Part shown: piece by piece, positions 10,329 to 21,615 of the stretch
Layout: each line of letters begins with the position of its first letter
Numbering within the stretch: position 1 is the stretch's first letter
From: Dama dama
Lineage: Eukaryota > Chordata > Mammalia > Artiodactyla > Cervidae
Reading direction: 5' to 3'
NCBI RefSeq assembly: GCF_033118175.1
Contig: NC_083681.1
Coordinates: 11,984,001 to 12,048,000, forward strand
DNA: 64,000 nt
Made by a program: the position numbers and the translations under genes
The notes under the pieces: generated by a model
The model's input: the letters and a program-made list of their open reading frames with translations, nothing else
Databases searched by the model: none
What the model was told of the DNA's origin: nothing

Positions 10329-11940
10329 CCTTAAGATACTATAATAGTGCAATGAATACTTGTTGGACTCAGAGATCTATCATGGGGTATGGAAATAAAG
10401 AAGTTTCTCATAATACTTTTAAAACTTGGATATAGTTCTTGTGAACTTCATGAAACAGTTTTATCAGTTTAAATTTCATTTCCACATTTTTCTGTTGTCC
10501 TGAGCTTCTTGGATGGGGGTGAAACTCATTGAAGTATATTCTCAGCTTGCAATTAAATAACAATCAGATTTAGAAAAGCATATTGGCAAATTTCAGAGTG
10601 TTTGCAAAACTATCATTATGTCAAAGGAGATACATTTGTAGTTTTACAACTTGAACCAGGTTGCCAAAACTGTTTAAAAGTGAAGGATGCCATCCAGGGA
10701 TGCATTATTTACAGGAGTTGTGAAGGCATTAGAAAAACAGGCTTGAAGTGCTGCATTTGCATTAAAGCACAGTTTTACTGCCACGCAAATAGTGCCTCTC
10801 TTGAAATGGAAACTGTTAATAAATCTAGCACTTTATAGCTTTCATTGTAAAAAGCTTTTTGAGGGGGAGAGGGATCATTCTGCCTTGATGGAACAGCACT
10901 ATCATTGTTCAGCTACAGCAAATGGAAGAATGACTAGGGAATCATCAATGCACTAGTAATGTTTCAGATTGATGTGTTTTATCACCCATGGAACGCGGAT
11001 GAAACCCTCCTGGTCTTTTTAATACTCCTTGGAAGCTGAACTTCAAAATTTCCCTTTCATGTGAAAAGAATTTAAAGAGACTTTACAGTCCGGGTACATC
11101 AGCCATGGCAGTGTGGTACCCAGCAGTCTTGACATCTGCACAGGCCTTCTGTGTCCCCGGTAGCTTCCTTGCCACTGTTGGAGACATGTCATTGTCAGAT
11201 GATCCTCCATGTGGAAAAGCCTAGAGTAAAGCAGCTTCTGCCTTGGTAAGACAAGTGTTTCCAACTACTGTACAGTAAAAATTACAGTGCCCACAGAAAT
11301 GTACAAGAATATTTGAAGCAAATTATAGACCCTCCTGCCCAGTAAAATAGAAACATAATTTCTAGAAATATTTAGTTTTAATGTAAAAAAAAAACTTTTC
11401 AAACTAAACACGTGAGAATTCAATAAGTACCGACTGTGGGAAAGTAATAATTCCCTTGAATAACTTGTTTGCTTCCTAAGGTATAATTGATCTTAAACAA
11501 AATCACTCAGAAGCTAAAGCTGGCGAAAACCAACAACTTAACCTGAGATAAATGACAGTCTGTATTACAAGATTCCCTTTAAAGTACATAGAAAAAACAA
11601 TTTCTGATTTTTTTTTTTTTTTTCCTGTTCAGTAATAACCACAGACATACGGGACCATACTGTCAGAAAAACAATAAAGCTAGTTGCTCATCATTTCTTC
11701 AGGTCTTTTGGTTCCTGTTACTCTGAGAGTTTTAAATATTCATATACAAAAGAGACTAATGATAAAAGTGATGTCTTCATTTTCATGAATACAGCTTTTT
11801 AATAAAATAAAAATAACTTACAGATACTAGTGAAATATATTTTGCTCAGTTCTTCTGGTTTGTGTAAGAATGAACTTTGTGTTACTGAATCCTGTCAGAG
11901 GCTACGACCCTGCCAAAATAAAGAAAACATTAAAAAACAA
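10329..11940. other. repeat-poor island
   Basis: About 1.6 kb with no recognised transposon. It contains short clean frames (78 codons plus at 10602-10838, 73 codons minus at 11043-11264) without known domains. There are patches of balanced base composition (10860-11270) next to AT-rich ones. It could hold conserved noncoding DNA, but that cannot be judged without alignment. Confidence 0.4.
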
Positions 11941-11941
11941 T

Positions 11942-13620
11942 GAGAGACCAGGACGGCAGAGGAGTAGGTGGGCGTGGAGTACATCTCTCTCCACAGATAC
12001 ACGAGCAACACACCTTCAGACACAGAAGTGCACGCAGAACACCAGCTGAGAGCGGACAGGAGTATCTGACCAGCGGAAAAGAACATATAGACCCACACAG
12101 AACTCGGTAGGATGAAGGAACTAGGGGAAAAGACAAGAGTGTTAGTAGGACTGGACCTGCCCTGGGCAGGTGGGGGAAGTGAAGCAGGGGTCCAATCCCC
12201 ACATCACATCCGGGCAGTTGTCTGAGTCAGAGGAGAAACATTTAAGGCTGAGAGTGAAACATCTGATCTGCGGCAGCCTAAATGGAATGAGAATCAGACA
12301 GTCCTTGCCACAGCGGTACATACCCCGGACAGGGACGCAGGTCCCCTGGAAGGCGCAGTGGCTGGGATTGTGGAGCAATCCCAGGGCGAGGGCTGCTGAT
12401 GACTGTGGAGAGACGGACTGAGGGGATGTGAGGGAGGAGACTATGGTGGGAAATGCCTGTGGAGGAAAGCCAGGCAGCCCTGGAAGCAAGGAGATACTGC
12501 TGAGTCAGTAGGGGGTGGAGCCATCACCATAGCCTCTCTTCCCCCACAGGCCAGTGTCGGCAGCTGAACAACAGAGAGGCTGGTCCACCAAATGCCTGAT
12601 GCCCTGAACTGGATGGAGTAGGACCCCACCCAGGGTGCCCCTTTAAGTGTCTGATGAGCCGAACTACAGAGTAGGACCCCAGGCAAGGGAGCCCTCTAAG
12701 TGTCTGAGCAGGCGGAGTTACGGAAAACAAAAACAAAAAAAAAACAAGAAACTGGCGAAGAGGCCTTCTGACCGCCAGCTACAAGAGGCTTCAGAAAAGA
12801 CTCAGATAGGGCCGTGACGCCTGCGGCGGGGGCAGGCCGTGTCCCTGCACACGGTGCCGCCAGAGTCCCTGCAGCCAAAGCAGCTGCACCAACCCAGCTC
12901 AGCCCTCACTGGGACCGAGCTGTCATGGGCAACAAAAAGTCTTGCGTCTACGCAAGCAGGGTCGCTTCGGTCATGTCCAACTCTGTGACCCTGTAGGCTG
13001 TGACCTACCAGGCTTCTCTGTCAGGGGCTTCTCCAGGCAAGAATACTGGAGCGCATTGGCCAACACTGGTTGCCACACCCTCCTAGAGCACTATATTTCC
13101 TGCTGCCCCAGCCGCCAACTCCCCTGAGTGCCTGGTGCTGCCAGAACCCCTGCGACCCAAGCAGCTGCACCACCTCCACCCCTGGCCCTCACAGGGCCAA
13201 ACCCAAGTCCTCCAGGGCAGCCTCGGGAGCAAACCCAGTGGACGACCCACATGCAGAGGTGGAAATAAAACCACAGCTGAAACCCAGGGCCAGTGTGGCT
13301 AAGGAAGAAGATCCAAAACGCCACCAGCTGTACAAGCTGGGGATTAAATCCACACTATTTAATCAGTCAACTAAGAAGACTCTGTGTCTATGGAATATAT
13401 AAAAGGACACTGAGAGCTCCCACAAAAGAAAACGCACGAGTTCTATTAGCCGTGTACACTGGAGGCAAGAACACACAGGAGTAGGGGCAGATTAGAGTCT
13501 GAGCTGCCCCCACAGCAGGTCCAGAGACCAGCACAGTGTCTGAGGGCATCCTAGGGAGGTGAGGGGGACTGTGACTCTCAGCGAGGGAGAGGACTCCCAC
13601 AGCAGTGAGTCAAGGAAAAC
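11942..13620 (+). promoter_or_regulatory. L1 5' UTR, GC-rich promoter part
   Basis: This is the GC-richest stretch of the window, as expected for the internal pol II promoter region of a ruminant L1. Several open frames of 60-115 codons cross it on both strands, but they are UTR sequence without known domains. Promoter function is inferred from the family; this copy is probably silent or decayed. Confidence 0.6.
12950..13075 (-). mobile_element. Bov-A-like segment inside the L1 5' UTR
   Basis: Reverse-complement Bov-A body sequence is visible: GTCCAACTCTGTGACCCTGT, CTACCAGGCTTCTCTGTCAG, then CTCCAGGCAAGAATACTGGA. It has no tRNA head, no tail and no target-site duplication, and UTR sequence continues smoothly on both sides. 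This suggests that the segment belongs to the L1 subfamily's 5' UTR rather than being a separate later insertion. Confidence 0.6.
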
Positions 13621-13783
13621 ATGTATTATTCTTATGCTTTGACATGTTCTATAGATTCTTTCGGATTTTTTTTCTTTACTGTTATCTTTTCTTATTTTTT
13701 CTTCCACCCCCGTCTGCTGTAGTTGTCGATTTTATTGGCACTATGAAATCATAAGCTTCCGAGCTTTTTTTTTTTTTCCTCAG

Positions 13784-14700
13784 TCACATTTTTTATTGCT
13801 GTTATAAACCCCTTCCTCTACGTGGGGCTTTTGAAGTTCTGTGACATTTTTCCTTTATTTTTTCTTACTTTATTTATCTCTTTTTTAATTTTAATTATAA
13901 ATAACCTTTAATGTATATAAATCTTTACCTACTTCTATTAAATGTTGCGTATCTATTTTCTTTCCTTTCCTCTCAACATATTTGTTAGTTTTGTTTTCAC
14001 TGCTTTATTCCCCACTTGGCACCTTGCTTTAGTTTTGTTTTCCAGTCTGTGCTTTAGTTAGTTTTAATTTAGTTAGATATAATTTTTGGTTTCCTTTGTT
14101 CACTAGGTCAATCTAATATACTTTATTTTGGTTGGACTGTTTTTGATTATTTTGCTTATGGGTTATATGTATATATGTAAATTCAACCACACTTTTTATT
14201 GTTCTTATAAACCTTGGCTGTGACGTTGGCCTTCTGCAGTTTTGTGGAGTTTTCCTGTATTTTTTTTTTTTTTAATCTTCCTTCTTCTTCTTTTTTTTTC
14301 TTTCTTTCTTTAATGTTAATTTTGAATTTTTAAAAATCAATTATATTTTTATACATTTATTCCTTTGTTTGCTTTTCCTATTGTACTCCTCCCCTTGCAG
14401 CTAATCTTTAATGTATATAAATGTTTCTCTACTGCTATTTAACCTTGCATATCTATTATTTCTTTTTTTCCCTTCCTCTCAACATATTTGTTGGTTCTGT
14501 TTTCATTGCTTTATCCCCCACTTGGAACTTTGCTTTACTTTTGTTTTCCAGTTTGTGATTTAGTTGGTTTTGTAGACATAATTGGTAGACATAATTTTTT
14601 TTATTTGTTTGCCTGGTAATCTACTGTATTTTATTTTTGATAAACTTTTGATTTTGCTTATGAGTATATGTGTATAAGTGTATATTCCATTATTTTACTT
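13784..14700 (+). repeat. tandem duplication of T-rich L1 5' UTR block
   Basis: Two direct copies of a T-rich segment lie head to tail (about 13784-14185 and 14186-14700). Shared ordered landmarks are TTATTG(C/T)(T/C)(G/C)TTATAAACC, AATGTATATAAAT, CTCTCAACATATTTGTT, CACTTGG and GTTTTCCAGT. Copy spacing grows from 403 to 506 bases because the second copy has extra pyrimidine-rich sequence. Confidence 0.75.
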
Positions 14701-14897
14701 ATGATTTGCCTGATTTTACAACTGACATTTGCCTAAAGTTCATCTTTGGTTTCTCGTTTTTGGTTATTTGTCTTAATTTCACTTAATGCCATAACAAGCC
14801 ACTTGGAGGATCTTCGTTCCTTACCAGAGATCAAACCCTGAGGCTTTGGAGTGCGAACACTGACTCCAAGACACTAGACTACCACAGAACTAACCAT

Positions 14898-16561
14898 CAG
14901 TTCAGTTCAGTAGATCAGTCGTGACTATTTGTGAATCCATGGATTGCAGCAAACCAGGCCTCCCTTTCCAACACCAACTCCTGGAGTTTATTCAAATTCA
15001 TGTAAATTGAGTCGGTGATGCCATCCAACCATCTCATCCTCTGTCATCCCCTTCTCCTTCTGTCTTCAATCTTTCTCAGCATCAGGGTCTTTTCCAATGA
15101 GTCAGTTCTTTGCATCAGGTGACCAAAGTATTGGAGTTTCAGCTTCAGCATCAGTCCTTCCAAAGAATATTCAGGACTGATTTCCTTTAGGATGGGCTGG
15201 TTAGATCTCCTTGCAGTCCAAGGGACTCAAGAGTCTTCTCCAACACCACAGTTCAAAAATATCAATTCTTTGGCACTCGGCTTTCTTTGTAGTCCAATAC
15301 TCATATCCATACATGACTACTGGAAAAACCATAGCTTTGATTAGAAGGACCTGTGTTGACAAAGAAATGTCTATGCTTTTTAATATGCTGTCTAGGTTGG
15401 TCATAGCTTTTCTTCCAAGGAGCAAACGTCTTTTAATTTCATGGCTGCAATCACCATCTGCAGTAATTTTAGAGCCTCAGAAAATAAAGAATGTCACTGT
15501 TTCCATTGTTTCCCCATTTATTTGCCATGAAGAGATGGGAACAGATGCCATGATTTAGTTTTCTGAATGTTGAGTTTTAAGTCAACTTTTTCACTCTCCT
15601 CTTTTACTTTCATCAAGAGGCTCATTAGTTCTTCTTTGTTTTTTCCATAAGGGTGGTGTCATCTAAGCATCTGAGGTTAATGATATTTCTCCCAGCAATC
15701 TTGATTCCAGCTTGTGCTTCATCCAGCCCAGCATTTCTCATGATGTACTCTGCATTGAAATTAAATAAGCAGGGCGACAATATACAGCCTTGACATATTC
15801 CTTTCCGAGTTTGGAACCAGTCTGTTGTTCCATGTCCATTTCTATCCATTGCTTCTTTACCTGCATACAGATTTCTCAGGAGACAGGTCAGGTGGTCTGG
15901 TATTCCCATCTCTTGAAGAATTTTCCACAATTTGTTGTGATCCACACAGTCATAGGCTTTGGCATAGTCAATAAAGCATAATTAGATGTTTTTTCTGGAA
16001 CTCTCTTGCTTTTTCGATGATCCAACAGATGTTGACAATTTGATCTCTGGTTCCTCTGCCTTTTCTAAATCCAGATTGAACATCTGAAAGTTCATGGTTT
16101 AGATACTGTTGAAGCGTGGCTTGGAGAATTTTGAGCAATACTTTGCTAGCATTTGAGATGAGTGCAATTGTGTGGTAGTTTCAGCATTCATTGGCATTGC
16201 CTTTCTTTGGGATTTAAATGGAAACTGACCTTTTCCAGTCCTGTGGCCACTGTTGAGTTTTCCAAATTTGCTGGCATATTGAGTGCAACACTTTTTCATC
16301 ATCATCTTTTAGGATTTGAAATAGCAAAACTGGAATTCCATCACCTCCACTAGCTTTGTTCATAGTGATGCTTCTATAAGGCCCATTTCATTTCGCATTC
16401 CAGGATGTCTGGCTCTAGGTGAGTGACCACATAATCATGATTATCTGGATTGTGAAGATCTTTTCTGTATAGTTCTACTGTGTATTGTTGCCACCTCTTC
16501 TTAATATCTTCTGCTTCTGTTAGGTCCATACCATTTCTGTTTTTTATTGTGCCCATCTCAT
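14898..16561 (-). mobile_element. 5'-truncated BovB (RTE) LINE, nested in L1
   Basis: The minus-strand element ends at the left with the CAGTTCAGTT motif and contains the 3' UTR-like block and the RT and C-terminal parts of the BovB protein. The 11-base sequence GAACTAACCAT flanks it at 14887-14897 and 16562-16572, and the L1 5' UTR reads on across the pair. The insertion is 1664 bases and is younger than its host L1. Confidence 0.95.
15201..15945 (-). pseudogene. BovB reverse transcriptase remnant
   Basis: Two minus-strand frames cover the RT and the region after it. The 106-codon frame at 15625-15945 includes DHNKLWKIL, GICQGCILSPCLFN and a degraded catalytic box CLDD (15658-15669) in place of YADD. 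The 74-codon frame at 15201-15425 covers the C-terminal MLLGRKAMTNLDSILKS region. A frameshift separates them and the N-terminal endonuclease is absent. It is inactive. Confidence 0.85.
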
Positions 16562-16959
16562 GAACTAACCATAGTGAGTATCAAATAGTGAGAACTCCCA
16601 CAAAGGAAAGCACTTGAATTCAAGACCCAGCACCACCCAACCACCAGAAAGATCCTGTTCAGCACACCTCATATAAACAACAAACAACAAAAATGCAAAG
16701 CCAATCATTAGCAGACAGGATTACCACCTGACTCAGCCTTGCATATCAGAAAAAATAAAGAAATAGAAAAACTCAGCAGAAGTCAGAGTTTCAATCTTAG
16801 AAATCACAGAAATCCAACCTTAGGAGGGCAGAAACCAAAAGGAAGAAAGAATTCAACCTTGAACCCTGGGAAAAGGAGACCTCAAACACAGTAAGTTAAA
16901 AATAATAATAATGAAAAGGCAGAGAAGTACTCAACAAATGAAGGAACAAACTAGAAACA

Positions 16960-17520
16960 AAGGAGTCCAATAAATGAAGAGGAAATAGTCAAACTCCCTG
17001 AAAAGAATTCAGAATAATTATGATCAAAAATCATGAAGACAAAATGGAGAAAATGCAAGAATCAACTAACAAAGCCCTAGAAGAATTAACGAATAAACAT
17101 ACAGAGACAAATAACACAATTACTGAAATTAACAATAGTTTAGAAGGTACAAATAGAAGAATATATGAGGCAGAAAAATGAATCAGTGAGCTGGAAGATA
17201 AAATGGTGGAAATAACTTCAGAAGAGCAGAATAAAGTAAACAAATGAAAATAATTGAGGATAGTTTCATAGACTTCTGGCCAATGTTAAGCACAGAAACA
17301 TTTGAATTATAGCAGATCCAGAAGAAGCAGAGAAAAAGAACAGTACAAGAAAATTTTTGAAGAGATTATAGTTGAAAATCTCCCCAACGTTGGAAAAGAA
17401 ATAGTCAGTGAAGTCGAAGAGGTGCAAAGAGTCCCATACAGGGTAAATTAAAGGAGAAACACGCCAAGACACATACTAATCAAGCTAATAAAGACCAAAC
17501 AGAAAGAAAGAATATTAAAA
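16960..17520 (+). pseudogene. L1 ORF1 remnant, C-terminus deleted
   Basis: The coiled-coil part of L1 ORF1p is recognisable at about 17035-17240 (ENAR- and Glu/Lys-rich text with TNTITEINN-like heptads), followed by the start of the RNA-binding part (PRHILIKLIKTKQKERIL-like, near 17465-17518). Stops interrupt it. At 17520 the sequence jumps straight into ORF2 endonuclease text, so the ORF1 C-terminus is missing. Confidence 0.75.
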
Positions 17521-20500
17521 GGAGACATATGGACTGAAAGTGAGAGGATGGAAAAATATATTCCTTGAAAATGGGAAGCAAAAGAAAGCTGGAGTATCAA
17601 TCCTCATATCAGACAAAATAGTAAAATAAAGAAGATTAAAAGAGATAAGGAAGGACACTACATGATGATCAAGGGATCAATCTAAGAGGAAGACACAACA
17701 ATTATAAATATCTATGCACCTAAGAGCACTTCAACACATAAGATGAACACTAACAGACATAAAAGGAGAAATTGACAGTAACACAATAACAGTAGGAGAC
17801 TTTAACACCACACTCAACACCAGTGGATAGATCATCAAAACAGAGAATTAATAAGGAAACACAAGTCTTAAATGCTACAGTAGATGAGGTGGATCTCATT
17901 GATGTTTTCAGGACATTCCATCCAAATGCAAAATACACCTTCTTCTTAAGTGCACATGGAACATTATCCAGGATAGACCACATCTTGGGTTACAAATCAA
18001 ACCTCAGTAAATTTAAGAAAATTCAAATCAAAAAAAAAAAAAAGAAAGAAAAGAAAATCATATCAAACATCTTCTCTGACCACAATACTATAAGACTAGA
18101 TACCAATTAAAAGAAAAAAAAAAAAAAAAAAACCAAACACATGGAGATTAAATAATACATTTCTAAATAACCAACAGGTTACTGAAAAAAATCAAAAGGA
18201 AAATCAAAAAAATTCCTAGAAACAAATGACAGTGAAAACATGACAAGCCAAAACCTATGGTATGCAGCAAAAGCAGTCCTAAGAGGGAAGTTTATAGCAA
18301 CACAATCCTACCTCAAGAAACAAGAAAAAAACTCGAATAGACAACCTAACTTTACACCTAAAACAACTGGAAAAAGAAAGGAAAAAAAAATCCATAATTA
18401 GTAGAAGGAAAGAAATCATAAAGATCCAAGCAGAAATAAATGAAGAAGAAATGAAGGAAAAAATAGTAAAGATTAACAGAACTGAATTCTGGTTCTTTGA
18501 GAAGATAAACAAAATTGATAAACCTTTAGCCAGACACATCAAGAAAAATAGAGAGAAGAATCAAATCAACAAAATTAGAAATGAAAAAAGGATAGATTAC
18601 AACAGACAATGCAGAAATACATAAGGATTATAAGGGACTATTATGAACAACTATATGGCAATAAAATTGATAGCTTGGAAAAAATGGACAGATATTTACA
18701 AAAGTTCAATCTTCCAAGACCAAACTAGGAAGAAATAGAAATTATGAACAACCCAATTACAAGCACTGAAAATGAAGCTGTGATCAAAAATTTCCCAAAA
18801 AATGAAAGCCCAGGAACAGATGGCTTCACAGGAGAATTCCATCAAACATTTAGAGAAGAGATCATGCCTATCCTTCTAAAACTCTTTCAAAAATTTGCAG
18901 AGGAAGGAACACTTCCAAACGCATTCCATGAGACCACCATCACCCTGATACCAAAACCAGACAAAGACAACACACACACATACACACACACACACAAAAG
19001 AAAACTACAGGCCAATATCACTGATGAACATAGATGCAAAAATCCTCAACGAAATTTTAGCAAACAGAATTCAGCTACATATCAAAAAGTTCATACACCA
19101 TGATCAAGTTGGGTTTAATCCAGTGAGGTAAGGATTCTTCAATATATGCAAATCAATCAATGTGATACACCATATTAACAAATTGATAGATAAAAACTAT
19201 ATCATCTCAATAGATGCAGAAAAAGCCTTTGACAAAATTCAGCACCCATTTATGATTAAAACTCTTCAAAAAACAGGCATAGAAGGAACTTTCCTCAACA
19301 TAGTAAAGGCCATATATGATAAGCCTACAGCAAACATTATTCTCAATGGTGAAAATCTGAAAGCATTCCTCCTAAGATCAAGAACAAGACAAGTGTGTCC
19401 AGTTTCATCACTATTATTCAACATGGATTTGGACGTCCTAGTTACAGCAATCAGAGAAGAAAACGAAATAAAAGGAATCCAGATGGGGAGAGAAGAAGTA
19501 AAGCTCTCACTGTTTGCAGATGACATGAAACTGTATATAGAAAACCCTAAATATAGTATCAGAAAATTACTAGAGCTCATCAGTGAATTTAGCAAAGTTT
19601 CAGGGTACAAAATCAATACACAGAAATCACTTGCATTTCTATATACTAACAATGAAAAATCAGAAAGAGAAATTAGGGAATCAATTCCATTCACCATTGC
19701 AACAAAAAATAAAATATCTAGGAATAAACTTATCTAAAGAGACAAAAAAAAAAAAAAAACAAAACTGTACACAGAAAATTATAAGACATTGATGAAAGAA
19801 ACCAAAGATAACAGAAACAGATGGAGAGATAGTCCATGTTCCTCGGTAGGAAGAGTCAATTTGTGAAAATGACTGTATTACCAAATGCAAACTACAGATT
19901 CACTGTGATTCCTATCAAATTGCCAATGACATTTTTCACAGAACTAGAATAATAATTTCACAATTCATATGGAAACACAATAGACCCTGAATAGTCATAG
20001 CAGAAAGAAGAGTGGGGCTGGAGAAATCAAACTTCCTGACTTCAGATTATACTACAAAACCAGTCATCAAGACAGTATGGTATGGCACAAAAACATAAAT
20101 AAAGACCAATGGAAGAAGACAGAAAGCCCAGAAATAAGCCCATGAAAATATGAGTACCTTATTTTTGACAAAGGAGGCAAGAATATACAATGGGGCAAAG
20201 ACAGCCTCTTCAATAAATGGTGCTGGGAAAACTGGATAGCTATATGTAGAAGAATGAAACTAGAACACTTCCTAACACCATACACAAAGATAAATTCAAA
20301 ATGGATTAAAGACCTAAATGTAAGACCAGAAACTATAAAACTCTTAGAGGAAAATTTAGGCAGAACACTCGATGACATAATTCAAAGCAAGATCCTCCAA
20401 GACCCAGCTCATAGAGTAATGGAAACAAAAACAGAAGTAAACAAATGGGACCTGATTAAACATAAAATCTTTTACACAGCAAAGGAAAGTATAACTAAGA

Positions 20501-21180
20501 TGAAAAGACAACTTTCAGAATGGGAGAAAATAACAGCAAATGAAACAACTGACAAAGGATTAATTTCCAAAATATATAAGCAGCTCATACAACTCAATAT
20601 CAGAAAAACAAACAACACAATCAAAAAGTGGGAAAAAGACCTAAACAGACATTACTCCAAAGAAGACATACAGATGGCTAACAAACACATGAAAAGATGC
20701 TCAACACCACTCATTATTAGAGAAATGCAAATCAAAACTTACAAGGAGATATCATCTCATATCAGTCAGAATGGCCATCATCAAAAAGTCTACAAAAAAT
20801 AAATGCTGGAGAGGGTGTGGAGAAAAGGGAACACTCTTGCACTGTTGGTGGGAATGTAAATTGATACAGTCAATATGGAAGATGGTATGGAGATTCCTTA
20901 TAAATTGAGGAATAAAACCACCATATAACCCAGCAATCCCACTTCTAGGCATATACCCTAAGGAAACCAAAATTGAAAACCACACATGTATCCCATTCTT
21001 CACTGAAACACTATTTACAATAGCTAGAACATGGAGGCAATCTAGATGTCCATCGACAGACGAATGGATAAAGAAGTTGTGATACATATACACAATGGAA
21101 TACTTCTCAGCCAATAAAAAGAATGCATCTGAGTCAGTTCTAATGAGGTGGATGAACCTAGAACCTATTATAAAGAGTTA
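17521..21180 (+). pseudogene. L1 ORF2 remnant (endonuclease and RT)
   Basis: In order: endonuclease text to about 18110 (including SRIDHILGYKSNLS), linker, RT from 18744, and C-terminal part to about 21180. The longest frames are 119 codons (18744-19103), 191 codons (19162-19737) and 182 codons (20254-20802). The catalytic FADD box is intact at 19513-19524. The start and N-terminal catalytic part of the endonuclease are deleted, and several frameshifts and a CA microsatellite at 18970-18997 break the frame. Confidence 0.9.
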
Positions 21181-21615
21181 AGTAAGTCAGAAAGGGAAAG
21201 ATAAATATCATATTCTAACATACATATATGTAATCTAGAAAAATGTTACTGAAGAATTTATTTACAGGGAAGCAATGGAGAAGCAGACATAGAAAATAGA
21301 CTATGGACATGCGGAGAGGGGAAGGGAGGGTGAGATGTGTGGAAATAGTAACATGGAAACTTACATGTTTCCATGTAAAATATGATATGGGAATATGTAA
21401 AATAGATAGCCAATGGGAATTTGCTGTATGTCTCAGGAAACTCAAACAGGGGCTCTGTGTCTATCTAGAGGGTGGGATGGGGAGGGAGATGGGAGGGGGG
21501 TTAAAAAGGGAGGGGATATATGTATTCCTATGGCTGATTCATGTCACAGTTTGACAGAAAACAACAAAATTATGTTAAGCAATTATCCTTCAATTAAAAA
21601 ATAAAAAAAAAAAAA

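Larger units (their letters stand above)
11942..21615 (+). mobile_element. near full-length artiodactyl L1 with nested BovB
   Basis: The element starts with the L1 5' UTR signature (GGACGGCAGAGGAGTAGGTG) and ends after a G-rich 3' UTR (21300-21510) and a poly(A) at 21602-21615. Without the BovB at 14898-16561 it is about 8.0 kb. Order: long 5' UTR (11942-about 16960), ORF1 remnant, ORF2 remnant, 3' UTR. It lacks the ORF1 RNA-binding part and the first part of ORF2. Frameshifts and stops throughout make it inactive. I see no convincing target-site duplication. Confidence 0.9.

Noticed and set aside
10602..10838. 78-codon frame with eight Cys residues as a possible small secreted protein
   Set aside because: There is no signal peptide and no recognised spacing, and the start is not supported; chance is the simpler explanation.
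12142..13402. Many 60-115 codon frames on both strands
   Set aside because: They fall in the GC-rich L1 5' UTR, where few stop codons arise by base composition, and none shows a domain.
19266..19697. 143-codon minus-strand frame
   Set aside because: It is the antisense shadow of the L1 RT frame at 19162-19737.
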